A stretch of DNA of 55,628 nucleotides. Source: Verrucomicrobiota bacterium. GTDB lineage: Bacteria > Verrucomicrobiota > Verrucomicrobiia > Opitutales > Opitutaceae. Numbering within the stretch: position 1 is the first letter of the stretch; each line of letters opens with the position of its first letter. A program made the position numbers and the translations under genes. Of the stretch, positions 1-7,752 are shown one piece after another. The DNA lies in NCBI GenBank assembly GCA_016235555.1, contig JACRKC010000119.1:1-55628 (forward strand), given 5' to 3'. Below the pieces are notes generated by a model, which was not told where the DNA came from, did no database searches, and saw nothing but the letters and a program-made list of their open reading frames with translations.

Positions 1-293
1 GTGAGCGGGTGGTGGCCGGTGCACTCGCGCACGCTCGCGGCGACTCCAATCAAGGCGAGGCAAGTTTTCCCGCCTCTGGCAGCGCCGCAGGCGACCGGGG
101 CTTCGCGGTAGCGGACCCACCGCGAGTGAAGATCCTCGGGACAGGCCCCGAGGCCTTAGACCAATCCCTCCATGCAACCTTCGACTACGCATCGTAGCGG
201 CGAGCGCCAGCGAGCCGACGCTCTTCGACTCGCTGGCGCTCGTCGCTACCCAACCAAGGCGAAGCAGGCTTCGCGGGATCGGACCCATGGCGG
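1..293. other. intergenic stretch with repeat debris, no gene seen
   Basis: I see no convincing gene here. Bases 23-45 resemble one arm of the palindrome that is intact at 51756-51812. The text caaggcgarGCarG followed by a cttcgcgg-type word occurs twice (about 51-125 and 254-293), the first time with extra sequence in between, so the stretch looks like overlapping remnants of intergenic repeats. A short open frame at 9-197 has no recognisable protein features. Confidence 0.5.
194..249. repeat. palindromic hairpin repeat
   Basis: Two 21-base arms (194-214 and 229-249) starting gtagcggcgagcgcc and ending ggcgctcgtcgctac are reverse complements with one mismatch, separated by a 14-base loop. 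The gtag...ctac ends and GC-rich arms match the style of the other intergenic palindromes in this window. Confidence 0.85.
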
Positions 294-808
294 ATGAACC
301 AGCCTGGGCGTGCTCTTTGTCGTCCGGAGGGGGCGCCGGCGCGCGCCGGTGCCCGGGGGTGGTCCGGCCGGCCGGACTGGCTGCCGCTCATGGTGCTGGC
401 GATGCTGTTGCCCGGGCGTTCGCCCGCAGCGGGGGCCGAGCCGGTGACCGTGGAAGAGCGCCTGCACCATCTCGAGGTGACCTTGCGGGAGCTGCGCGAG
501 GAAAACGCCGCGTTGCGCCGGGAATTGCGGGGCGAGAGCGCCGCGCGACCCGCTCCCGCCGCGGCCGCGGCCCCCGCCACCGCCGGGCCGTGCCGCCCGG
601 CTGGAACACCGACCCGGCCTCGACCGCGGGCGGCCACGGTGGCGGCACGAACCTCCGGGCGCATGCGCTGCGCCTGGGCTATTCGCTGCGCGACTATCTG
701 CTGTTCACGACGAACCTCTTCCTCGGCGACCTGCTCAGAAAATATCCCGCCGGCGCGACGGACACGGCGTCGACGCGCCTGCAGCTCGAGACAACGGTGA
801 GGTTTTAG
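294..808 (+). pseudogene. collapsed porin gene (N- and C-terminal remnants)
   Basis: One frame from 294 encodes a hydrophobic export segment (MVLAMLLPGRSPAAGAEP) and a short coiled coil (VEERLHHLEVTLRELREE), the usual start of the putative porins of Verrucomicrobia and Planctomycetes. After about 580 the similarity moves to another frame, which encodes a typical porin C-terminus: GWNTDPASTAGGHGGGTNLR, then two beta-strand-like stretches ending in a terminal phenylalanine (TVRF). The central barrel, normally several hundred residues, is missing and the two halves are out of frame. Inference: an internal deletion of roughly 1 kb removed the barrel and broke the frame. The next gene runs convergently. 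I am fairly confident of the porin origin from the GHGGGTNLR motif and terminal F, less so of the exact start. Confidence 0.7.
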
Positions 809-914
809 CCGGCAGCCCTCTCCCGTCCTCGAAAATCGGCGGCAGTCCGTCTCGGGGAGTGGGCTGCCCGGCCACCGGCCGGGCCTACAGTCTCAAAGCG
901 CACCGTAACTGGTA

Positions 915-2318
915 TTACAAACCGAGGCGGGTGCGCAGCCAGGCGGTGCCGCCGGCCTCGTCGCTGAAGGCCCCGTCGAGCTGGGCTTCGAACGCGGCGT
1001 CGAGCGTCGGCTTGAATTCCGGTCCCGGCGACAGGCCGAGAGCGACAAGGTGCCGGCCGAGCATGATCGGCTTCGGCGCGGCGTCGGCCAGGGCGAGCGC
1101 GTGGGCTTTCGCGATGAGTTCATCGATGCGCGCGTGCGTCTCCGGTGAGGCGAGGGGTGGGCGGCCGTTGCTGTCGGCGCGCATCACAAGCGCCAGGTCG
1201 TCGATGGTGGCGGGGGCGAGGCGGCGGGCGAGGCGGCGCACGGCGCTGTCGGAGAACTGCGCCTGGCCGTGATGATGGGCGAGGTGGTGCACCACGAGCG
1301 CGCGCACGGGCGCGTCGAGTTCGAGCGGTGCTCCGATGCGGCGCAGGAAGTTTTCGGCGAGGGGCCCGCCGGCCGATTCGTGCCCCGGGCTGGTCCAGCG
1401 GAGCGCGCCGCGTTTTTCGACCCGCTGTGTGGTGGCGGGTTTGCCAAAATCGTGGGCCAGCACGGCGAACATCAGCAGTCGCCGGCGGTGAGGCGGGCAG
1501 GCGGGCCAGTCGGCCAGCGCGACCAGGGCATCCAGGCAGTGCTGCGTATGCGCGAACACATCGCCTTCCGGGTGCCACTCCGGCTCCTGCGGCGTGCCGC
1601 GCAGGATGGCGACTTCCGGGAAATGCGTCAGCCAGCCGCTGGCCTCGAGGACTGCGAGGCCGCGGCCGGGCCGGATCGATTTTTCGGCCCATTTTTCCCA
1701 CTCATGCCACACGCGTTCCACCGGCAGTTCCCGGAAGGTGCCCGTGATGGTGGCGCACAACGCGACCGTCTCCGGGGCGAGCGTGAAATCGAAGCGGGCG
1801 GCGAGCTGCATCGCCCGCAAGACGCGCAACGGATCCTCGACGAACGCCGCACTGGTGTGCCGCAGCACCCGCGCCTGCAGATCCCGCTGTCCGCCGTGCG
1901 GATCGCGGATCTCGCCGGTGAACGGATCCACCGCGATGGCGTTGACGGTGAAGTCCCGGCGGGCGGCGGCCTCGGCCTCGCTCAACGCGGGATCGGGCGC
2001 GACGGCGAAGCCACGGTGGCCGGCGCCCGTCTTCGATTCGCGACGCGGGAGCGAGAAATCGTATTCCTCGCCGCTGGCCCGGCTGCGAACCTTGATGACG
2101 CCGAAACTGCGGCCGACCACGTCGGTGGCGCCGAAGGGGGCGAGCGAGCGGTGCAGGGCTTCGAAATCCACCCCCGCCACCTCCACATCGAAGTCTTTCG
2201 GCGCGATCCCGAGCAGCCAGTCGCGCACGCCGCCGCCCACCAGGCGCGGCCGGCCGATGCGCCGCACCGCATCCAGCATGGCGCGCAGATCGGCCGGCAG
2301 TGGCAGTTCCCCGGTCAT
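915..2318 (-). CDS. cca: CCA-adding tRNA nucleotidyltransferase with HD domain
   Basis: Adds or repairs the 3' CCA end of tRNAs. The 467-residue product opens with the nucleotidyltransferase core: GGGVRDWLLG (about 28-37), the metal-binding pair in DFDVEV (D42/D44), RRDFTVNAIA and EDPLRVLRAMQLAARF of the head and neck domains. A C-terminal HD phosphohydrolase-like domain follows (LAHDFGKP, later VHHLAHHHG). This architecture is found in bacterial CCA or poly(A)-type enzymes; the RRD motif is kept. The ATG at 2318 begins MTGELPLPADL and overlaps the stop of the upstream DUF423 gene in an ATGA, so the two are probably translationally coupled. A class II polymerase specialised for A or CC addition cannot be excluded. 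Confidence 0.93.
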   Translation of the reverse strand: MTGELPLPADLRAMLDAVRRIGRPRLVGGGVRDWLLGIAPKDFDVEVAGVDFEALHRSLAPFGATDVVGRSFGVIKVRSRASGEEYDFSLPRRESKTGAGHRGFAVAPDPALSEAEAAARRDFTVNAIAVDPFTGEIRDPHGGQRDLQARVLRHTSAAFVEDPLRVLRAMQLAARFDFTLAPETVALCATITGTFRELPVERVWHEWEKWAEKSIRPGRGLAVLEASGWLTHFPEVAILRGTPQEPEWHPEGDVFAHTQHCLDALVALADWPACPPHRRRLLMFAVLAHDFGKPATTQRVEKRGALRWTSPGHESAGGPLAENFLRRIGAPLELDAPVRALVVHHLAHHHGQAQFSDSAVRRLARRLAPATIDDLALVMRADSNGRPPLASPETHARIDELIAKAHALALADAAPKPIMLGRHLVALGLSPGPEFKPTLDAAFEAQLDGAFSDEAGGTAWLRTRLGL

Positions 2319-2710
2319 TCGTCCTTCGCCCAAGCCGCTCCGGCGACGAGCACCCAGCCGGCCATGAACGCCACGCCACCCAGCGGCGTGATCGGTCCGA
2401 GCCAGCGCGGGCCGCCGGTCGCGAGCCAGTAAAGTGAACCGGAAAACAACAGAATGCCTGCGCACCAAAGCCGGCCGGCCCAGACCACGCGGTTGACGGC
2501 GGCGCCCCGGGCGACGCGCACCCAGGCCGCTGCGGCCAGCAACGCGACGACGTGCAGCATCTGGTAGCGGGCGGCGCTTTCCCACGCGTGGGTCATCCCG
2601 CGCTCGGCGAGCGACGCTTGCAGGCCGTGCGCCCCGAACGCACCCAGCGCGATCCCGGTGGCGCCCAGCAGACCCGCGGCGATGAGCAGGAACCGATGTG
2701 GAGATGTCAT
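2315..2710 (-). CDS. DUF423 small membrane protein
   Basis: A 131-residue hydrophobic protein with about four membrane segments. The N-terminal GALGAFGAHGL-like stretch (here GIALGAFGAHGLQ) and the HVVALLAAA, LWCAGILLFSGSLYWL and ITPLGGVAFMAGWVLV segments match the DUF423/YgdD family of inner-membrane proteins of unknown function. The start at 2710 (MTSPHRFLLIAAG) was chosen because the family begins just before the first membrane helix; frames further upstream run into repeat sequence. Its TGA overlaps the ATG of cca by four bases, so it is the first gene of a two-gene unit. Confidence 0.88.
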   Translation of the reverse strand: MTSPHRFLLIAAGLLGATGIALGAFGAHGLQASLAERGMTHAWESAARYQMLHVVALLAAAAWVRVARGAAVNRVVWAGRLWCAGILLFSGSLYWLATGGPRWLGPITPLGGVAFMAGWVLVAGAAWAKDE

Positions 2711-2814
2711 CCGCGCACGGTTGCACATCGGTGGTGGGAAACAAGCGCGGGCTGCGGTCCGATGAGCGCTCCCCCGGGCGTAATGGACGCAACAGGAAGT
2801 GCGGTCAGCCGGCG

Positions 2815-2955
2815 GTAGCGGCGGTCTGTGACCGCCGTCGAACCTCCGGCATTCCTCCTTCGGCGGTCTATGACCGCCGGCGTTGCGCCAAGGGGATTCG
2901 TTCGGCGGTCGTAGACCGCCGCTACAAATCACTGACCTCAGTTTGAGTCACACCC
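2815..2955. repeat. triple-hairpin repeat, family 2
   Basis: Three short hairpins of the form ggcggtc-N-gaccgcc lie at about 2820-2836, 2861-2879 and 2903-2921. The outer arms gtagcggcggtc (2815) and gaccgccgctac (2914-2925) pair with each other. The right flank actgacctcagtttgagtcac (first 20 bases from 2931) recurs as its reverse complement at 20434-20453, so this is one end of a larger repeat that is also present, inverted, at 20.4 kb. Confidence 0.85.
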
Positions 2956-2982
2956 TGGCGCAATTTCCCGCCAAAACAGGCA

Positions 2983-3010
2983 TTGACAGCCTCCGCGCAA
3001 ACCCTAGCTG
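2983..3010 (+). promoter_or_regulatory. possible sigma-70 type promoter for rplM-rpsI
   Basis: A perfect TTGACA at 2983-2988 is followed after 16 bases by TAGCTG (3005-3010), a weak match to TATAAT, 15 bases before the rplM start. It sits in the only non-repetitive DNA between the repeat and the gene. The -10 match is poor, so this is tentative. Confidence 0.35.
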
Positions 3011-3025
3011 TTGACCCCTTTTCCC

Positions 3026-3454
3026 ATGAAAACGTTTCGCGCCAAGAAGGAGACAGTGCAGCCCAAGTGGCATCTGATCGATGCCGACGGTGTTGTCCTC
3101 GGTCGCCTCGCCGTCAAAGCCGCCAATATCATCCGCGGCCGCCACCGCCCCACTTACACCCCCAGCGTCGACACCGGTGATTTCGTCGTGGTCATCAATG
3201 CCGAGAAGGTCGTCCTCACCGGCAAGAAGGAAGACCAGAACGAGTATATGTTCTTCTCCGGCTTCGTCGGCGGCGAGAGCTACCGCAGCCTCAAGCTGAT
3301 GCGCGAGAAGAACCCCGAGTTCATCATCAAGCACGCGGTCAAAGGCATGCTGCCGAAGAACATCATCGCGGCCAAGATGCTGACCAAGCTCCGCGTGTTC
3401 AAAGGCCCGGCGCACAAGCACGAGGCCAACAATCCCGTCAAAATCGCCGTCTGA
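3026..3454 (+). CDS. rplM: 50S ribosomal protein L13
   Basis: A 142-residue protein with the full L13 pattern: [16 protein letters not shown] near the N-terminus, [18 protein letters not shown] in the middle, then MLPKN and the L13-type [15 protein letters not shown]-terminus. L13 binds 23S rRNA early in large-subunit assembly. The ATG at 3026 gives MKTFRAKKE, the normal L13 beginning; an earlier in-frame TTG at 3011 would add five residues without homology. It is followed 26 bases later by rpsI, the classic conserved bacterial gene pair. No Shine-Dalgarno sequence precedes the start (ccccttttcccATG). Confidence 0.98.
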   Translation: MKTFRAKKETVQPKWHLIDADGVVLGRLAVKAANIIRGRHRPTYTPSVDTGDFVVVINAEKVVLTGKKEDQNEYMFFSGFVGGESYRSLKLMREKNPEFIIKHAVKGMLPKNIIAAKMLTKLRVFKGPAHKHEANNPVKIAV

Positions 3455-3480
3455 TTTTCCCGTTTTTCCGCCTGATACAC

Positions 3481-3882
3481 ATGAGCACCGCTCCCGCCAA
3501 CGTCTTCCTCGGCACCGGCCGCCGCAAAACCTCCACCGCCCGCGTGCGTCTCACCGAAGGCAGCGGCAAACTGTCCGTCAACGGCCGCGACTTCGAGAGC
3601 TACTTCTCGCACGAAAACTTCGCCAAGCAGGCCTACGCGCCGCTCCTCACGGTCGACATGAAGGAAAAGATCGACGTGACGGCCAACGTCACCGGCGGCG
3701 GCATCGCCGGTCAGGCTGGCGCCGTGGCCCACGGCATCGCCCGCGCACTGCAGAAGATGAACGCCGAGTTGCGCCCCACGCTCAAGAAGGCCGGCCACAT
3801 CAAGCGCGACCCGCGCGCCAAAGAGCGCAAGAAGCCCGGCCAGCCCGGCGCCCGCAAGCGCTTCCAGTTCTCGAAGCGTTAA
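3481..3882 (+). CDS. rpsI: 30S ribosomal protein S9
   Basis: A 133-residue protein with the S9 hallmarks: [16 protein letters not shown] at the N-terminus, the central [19 protein letters not shown], and the basic tail ending in QFSKR, whose last arginine reaches the decoding centre near P-site tRNA. It lies 26 bases downstream of rplM in the same direction and is followed within 30 bases by a strong intrinsic terminator, so rplM-rpsI is a two-gene transcription unit. The length is normal for the family. Confidence 0.98.
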   Translation: MSTAPANVFLGTGRRKTSTARVRLTEGSGKLSVNGRDFESYFSHENFAKQAYAPLLTVDMKEKIDVTANVTGGGIAGQAGAVAHGIARALQKMNAELRPTLKKAGHIKRDPRAKERKKPGQPGARKRFQFSKR

Positions 3883-3908
3883 GCGCATCCCGGTTGGATT
3901 TTCTCTCC

Positions 3909-3942
3909 TGGCCGCCGGCACAAACGCTGGCGGCCTTTTTGT
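3909..3942 (+). terminator. intrinsic terminator after rpsI
   Basis: A seven-base GC stem, ggccgcc (3910-3916) pairing with ggcggcc (3929-3935), with a 12-base loop, is followed at once by ttttt (3936-3940). This is a textbook factor-independent terminator 27 bases after the rpsI stop. Confidence 0.9.
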
Positions 3943-4063
3943 GTCATAGCCCGGGCGTCGCAGAAGCTCCGGCGAGTTGGCAAGGGTCTTGCTGAGTCGA
4001 TCGGTGCCGGGCCTCCCGCCCGGTTTAACTGCTGCCCAAAAACACCACACCAAGCCCAGTATC

Positions 4064-4849
4064 ATGAATAAAACGACCCTGCTCGCTCTCGGTGCCCTGA
4101 CCATCGGCACTTGTTCGCTCAGCGCCCAGGCGCCGGCTCCGGCCGCGGCGCCGAGCGCCACCGTCACGATCACGCCCGCGTTCGTCTCGCAATACATGCT
4201 CCGCGGCGTGCGCCTCGGCGGCCCGTCTTTCCAGCCGACCATCGAGTATGCCTCCGGCCCGCTCACCCTTGGGCTTTGGAACAACTTTCCGCTGAAGGAC
4301 AAGGTCGCCGGCCAGTCAGATCCGGAGCTCGATCCTTACGGCTCCTACACGATCGAACTCGGCAAGGATCTCACGCTCGTCCCCGGCTTCATCCTCTACA
4401 CCTATCCGCGCGCGGAAAAGCCCAACGGCTTCTACCAGCTCACCTTCGAGCCCAGTCTCGCGCTCAACTACACGGTCGAGGGCGTGAAGCTCACGCCGAA
4501 GTTCTACTACGACATGGTGCTGAAGCAGTCGTTGCTCGAGTTGAGCATCGCCTACTCGATTCCGCTGAAGGACATCGGCAGCTCGCTCGATTTCCTCGGC
4601 CAGGTCGGCACGTTCAAGGCGCAGGATGCGCTCGAGAACAGCTCGCCGGGTTTCAAAAACTACGGCAACTACTGGCTCGCGGGTGTCACGCTGCCGTTTC
4701 AGGTCACGAAGGAGTCGAAGGTCTCCCTCGGCTGGGCCTACACGAAGGGCAGCGACAACTTCTTCAAACAAGGCTCGCTTGCGAAATTCGTGAACACCGG
4801 CGCGGTCGGCCGCGGCGTAGCGACCGTCGCTTACTCCTACACTTTCTGA
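4064..4849 (+). CDS. outer-membrane beta-barrel protein, TorF/Gcw_chp-like
   Basis: A 261-residue exported protein. A signal peptide (MNKTTLLALGALTIGTCSLSA) is followed by VTITPAFVSQYMLRGVRLGG, which resembles the opening strand of the TorF/Gcw_chp family of putative porins (pattern SxYxxRGxS), and then by many alternating beta-strand-like segments. It ends VAYSYTF, with the terminal aromatic residue expected for a BAM substrate. The ATG at 4064 is chosen because it begins the signal peptide; frames further upstream add no conserved sequence. Its own terminator follows, so it is probably transcribed alone. The substrate is unknown. Confidence 0.75.
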   Translation: MNKTTLLALGALTIGTCSLSAQAPAPAAAPSATVTITPAFVSQYMLRGVRLGGPSFQPTIEYASGPLTLGLWNNFPLKDKVAGQSDPELDPYGSYTIELGKDLTLVPGFILYTYPRAEKPNGFYQLTFEPSLALNYTVEGVKLTPKFYYDMVLKQSLLELSIAYSIPLKDIGSSLDFLGQVGTFKAQDALENSSPGFKNYGNYWLAGVTLPFQVTKESKVSLGWAYTKGSDNFFKQGSLAKFVNTGAVGRGVATVAYSYTF

Positions 4850-4888
4850 CCTTCATTCGCAGCCCCGGCGCTGCGATCACCTGCCCAC

Positions 4889-4921
4889 AGCAGCCCGCGC
4901 GGAAACGTGCGGGCTGTTTTG
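4889..4921 (+). terminator. intrinsic terminator after the TorF-like gene
   Basis: A perfect eight-base stem, cagcccgc (4891-4898) with gcgggctg (4909-4916), has a ten-base loop and is followed by tttt. It lies about 40 bases after the stop codon and 55 bases before argC. Confidence 0.85.
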
Positions 4922-4975
4922 CGTTTGGCGTTGCGGGAAGCGCGGCGACGAAACAATCCATCTGCTCCTTCCATC

Positions 4976-6001
4976 ATGAAAGTCGGCATCGTCGGTGCGT
5001 CCGGTTACTCGGGCGAAGTCCTCGTCAAACTCCTGCTCGCGCATCCGCGGGTCACGCTTTCCGCCGTGACCTCGCGCACCCACGCGGGCAAGCCCCTCGC
5101 GGCGGTCATCCCCGCCGTGCGCGGCGCCGACCGCGGCCTCAAGTTCACCGACTCCGATCCCGCCGCCCTGGCCGCGACGGACATCGATCTCTTTTTCCTC
5201 GCGCTCCCGCACGGTGCCGCGGCGACCTATGCGAAGGCCCTCGTGCCCGCCGGCAAGCGCGTGATCGACCTCAGCGCGGACTTCCGCATCGCGGACCTCG
5301 CCACCTACACGAAATACTACGGCGAGCACCACGCGCCCGAGCTGCTGCCGAGTGCGCGCTTCGTGCTCCCCGAACTCACCGCGCCCGCCTGGAAAACCGA
5401 GGCCAAACTCATCGCCGCGCCCGGCTGCTATCCGACCAGCCTGCTCGTGCCGCTCGTGCCGCTGTTGAAAGCCGGCGTGATCTCGCGCGAGCACATCGTG
5501 GCCAATTCTTATAGCGGCGTCAGCGGCGCCGGCAAAAAGGCCGAGGAAACCTACCTCTTCTGCGAACGCGCCGAGAGCATCAAAGCCTACGGCCTCGTGA
5601 AACACCGCCACCTCGCCGAAGTCGAGGAGCAGCTCGCGCTCCACACCGGCGCCAAGACCGTCATCCAGTTCAACCCGCACCTCGCGCCGATGCGCCGCGG
5701 CATCGCCACGACGATTACCGTGCCCGCCGCCGCCGGTGCGACGATCGATTCGCTCTACGCGGCGTGGCGCGCGGCCTACGCCGGCCGGCCGTTCGTGCAG
5801 ATCCTCAATTCGGGCGAAACGCCCGACACCGCGCACACCGTCGGCACCAACCGCGTCGACATGTCCGCCGTGCACGACCCGCGCACCAACAACTTCGTGA
5901 TCACCGTCGCCGAGGACAACCTCGTGAAAGGCGCCAGCGGCCAGGCCGTGCAGATCATGAACCTCTGGTGCGGCTTCGAGGAGACCGCGGGGTTGGTGTG
6001 A
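4976..6001 (+). CDS. argC: N-acetyl-gamma-glutamyl-phosphate reductase
   Basis: Catalyses the NADPH-dependent reduction of N-acetylglutamyl phosphate to the semialdehyde, the third step of arginine synthesis. The 341-residue protein has the N-terminal nucleotide-binding motif GIVGASGYSGEVLVKLL, the catalytic cysteine in APGCYPTS (C151) and the active-site segment HRHLAEVEEQ. Length and motifs are typical of the full-length type 1 enzyme. It stands alone, away from the argF-argD-argB/argJ group at 48.5-53 kb, and the following repeat begins on the last base of its stop codon. Confidence 0.97.
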   Translation: MKVGIVGASGYSGEVLVKLLLAHPRVTLSAVTSRTHAGKPLAAVIPAVRGADRGLKFTDSDPAALAATDIDLFFLALPHGAAATYAKALVPAGKRVIDLSADFRIADLATYTKYYGEHHAPELLPSARFVLPELTAPAWKTEAKLIAAPGCYPTSLLVPLVPLLKAGVISREHIVANSYSGVSGAGKKAEETYLFCERAESIKAYGLVKHRHLAEVEEQLALHTGAKTVIQFNPHLAPMRRGIATTITVPAAAGATIDSLYAAWRAAYAGRPFVQILNSGETPDTAHTVGTNRVDMSAVHDPRTNNFVITVAEDNLVKGASGQAVQIMNLWCGFEETAGLV

Positions 6002-6120
6002 GGTGGAGCGCGTTGCCCCCAACGCGCTTTTTTGTGGGAGGGGCTCTACGCCCCGACGAGTCGCGGGGTAAACCCGCTCCCACCTTCAAACCGACGCGTT
6101 GCGGTCAACGCACTCCACCT
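6001..6120. repeat. nested palindrome: family 5 core inside family 4 arms
   Basis: Outer arms aggtggagcgcgttg and caacgcactccacct (6001-6015 and 6106-6120) enclose an inner palindrome that starts gtgggaggggctctacgccc (6034) and ends gggtaaacccgctcccac (to 6083). Nearly the same composite recurs at 23977-24094. The outer arms occur without the inner element at 10851, 21569 and 53180, which shows that inner and outer parts are separate units. Confidence 0.9.
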
Positions 6121-6209
6121 CGGTTCCGCCGCGCTTTCCTCACGGAAAATTTCTTGTCACTGCGCGCGCGCGTCGCGCACAGTCACCGCTTCATTCAACG
6201 AAACCCATC

Positions 6210-7667
6210 ATGATCGAATTCAAAAACAAGATCCTCTTCGTCGGTTACGGCGCGGTCGCCGAGTGCACGCTCCCGATTCTTTTCAAGCACCTCAAGGTGC
6301 CGGCGAAGAACGTCACGGTCATGGATTTCGAGGACCGCTCGGGCAAACTCGCCAAGTGGACCGCGAAGGGCGTGAAGTTCGTGCGTGATCGCGTGACCGA
6401 GGAAAACATGGGCGCGCTGCTCGCGAAGCACGTCGGCGCGGGCGACATGCTCATCGACCTCGCGTGGAACATCGACGCGATCGAAATCCTCCAGTGGTGC
6501 CACGACCACGGCGTCCGCTACATCAACACGTCCACCGAGCTCTGGGATCCCTACGCCGGCGGCAAGAAACAGCACCCGACCGAGAAGACGCTTTACTGGC
6601 GCCACATGAACCTGCGGAAGCGCCTTGCGACTTGGAAGACGAAGGGTCCGACCGCGGTCATCGAGCACGGCGCGAACCCCGGCCTCATTTCGCATTTCGT
6701 GAAGCAGGGCCTCATCGACATCGGCAACAGCCTGATCGCCGACAAGAAACTCAAGGCCAAGGCCGCCGAGCAGGTCGCATCCTTCATCAAGGAGCAGAAG
6801 TTCAACTACCTCGCGCAGGCGGTCGGCGTGAAAGTCATTCACTGTTCCGAGCGCGACACGCAGATCACCGACCAGCCGAAGCAGGTCGACGAGTTCGTGA
6901 ACACGTGGTCGATCGAAGGCTTCCGCGAGGAAGGCACCACCACCGCCGAGATGGGCTGGGGCACGCACGAAAAGACGCTCCCGAAGAACGCGTTTCAGCA
7001 CAAGAACGGCCCGAAGAACCAAATCTGCCTCGCGCAGATGGGCATCAACACCTGGGTCCGTTCCTGGGTGCCCGACTACAACATCCTCGGCATGGTCGTG
7101 CGCCACGGCGAGGCGTTCACCATCTCCGACAAGCTCACCGTCTGGGACGGCAAGCAGGCCGTGTATCGCCCGACGATGCACTACGCCTACTGCTGCTGCG
7201 ACGAGGCCATCTCCTCGCTCAACGAAATGCGCGGCTACAACTACAAGTTGAACGAGAACCAGCGCATCATGAACGACGAGATCACCGCCGGCTCCGACAT
7301 CCTCGGCGCGTTGCTCATGGGCCACGCCTATAACTCGTGGTGGATCGGCTCCGACCTCTCGATCGAGGAGTCGCGCCGCCTCGTCCCGCACCAGAACGCG
7401 ACCACCATGCAGGTCGCCATCTCGGTCGTCGCGGCGCTCATGTGGATGGTGGAGAATCCCGAGAGCGGCGTCGTCGTCCCCGACGAGCTCCCGCACGACT
7501 ACATCCTAGGCATCTCGAAGCCGTATCTCGGCAAGTGGATTTCCAAGAAGTCCGACTGGACGCCGCTGAAGGATCGCGACACGACCTTCGCCGGCTACAA
7601 CAAGCCCGACCTCGACCCGAAGGATCCCTGGCAGTTCAAGAACTTCCTCGTGACCGACGCGGGATAA
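6210..7667 (+). CDS. hss: homospermidine synthase
   Basis: Expected to join two putrescine molecules (or putrescine and spermidine) in an NAD-dependent reaction giving homospermidine. The 485-residue protein belongs to the saccharopine-dehydrogenase-like homospermidine synthase family. It has an N-terminal Rossmann motif (ILFVGYGAVAECTLPILFKH), family segments such as NTSTELWDPY and IEHGANPGLISHFVKQGL, and the C-terminal WWIGSDLSIEESRRLVPHQN. The length is normal for bacterial enzymes. The ATG at 6210 starts MIEFKNKILFVGYG; no Shine-Dalgarno motif precedes it. The next gene is a basic amino-acid decarboxylase that would supply putrescine, which supports the assignment. A related role on another diamine is possible. 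Confidence 0.92.
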   Translation: MIEFKNKILFVGYGAVAECTLPILFKHLKVPAKNVTVMDFEDRSGKLAKWTAKGVKFVRDRVTEENMGALLAKHVGAGDMLIDLAWNIDAIEILQWCHDHGVRYINTSTELWDPYAGGKKQHPTEKTLYWRHMNLRKRLATWKTKGPTAVIEHGANPGLISHFVKQGLIDIGNSLIADKKLKAKAAEQVASFIKEQKFNYLAQAVGVKVIHCSERDTQITDQPKQVDEFVNTWSIEGFREEGTTTAEMGWGTHEKTLPKNAFQHKNGPKNQICLAQMGINTWVRSWVPDYNILGMVVRHGEAFTISDKLTVWDGKQAVYRPTMHYAYCCCDEAISSLNEMRGYNYKLNENQRIMNDEITAGSDILGALLMGHAYNSWWIGSDLSIEESRRLVPHQNATTMQVAISVVAALMWMVENPESGVVVPDELPHDYILGISKPYLGKWISKKSDWTPLKDRDTTFAGYNKPDLDPKDPWQFKNFLVTDAG

Positions 7668-7686
7668 CCGTCAGTCACGCGGCCCC

Positions 7687-7737
7687 GTAGCAGGTCGGGC
7701 TTTACGCCCGACACGTCGGGGATAAACCCCGACCTAC
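7687..7737. repeat. palindromic repeat, family 6
   Basis: A palindrome running gtagcaggtcgggctttac to gataaaccccgacctac lies between hss and the decarboxylase. The same element, with a further mini-hairpin inside it, occurs at 35093-35159. It would form a hairpin in the intercistronic RNA of the polyamine operon. Confidence 0.85.
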
Positions 7738-7752
7738 GTTTTCCGACCCACC

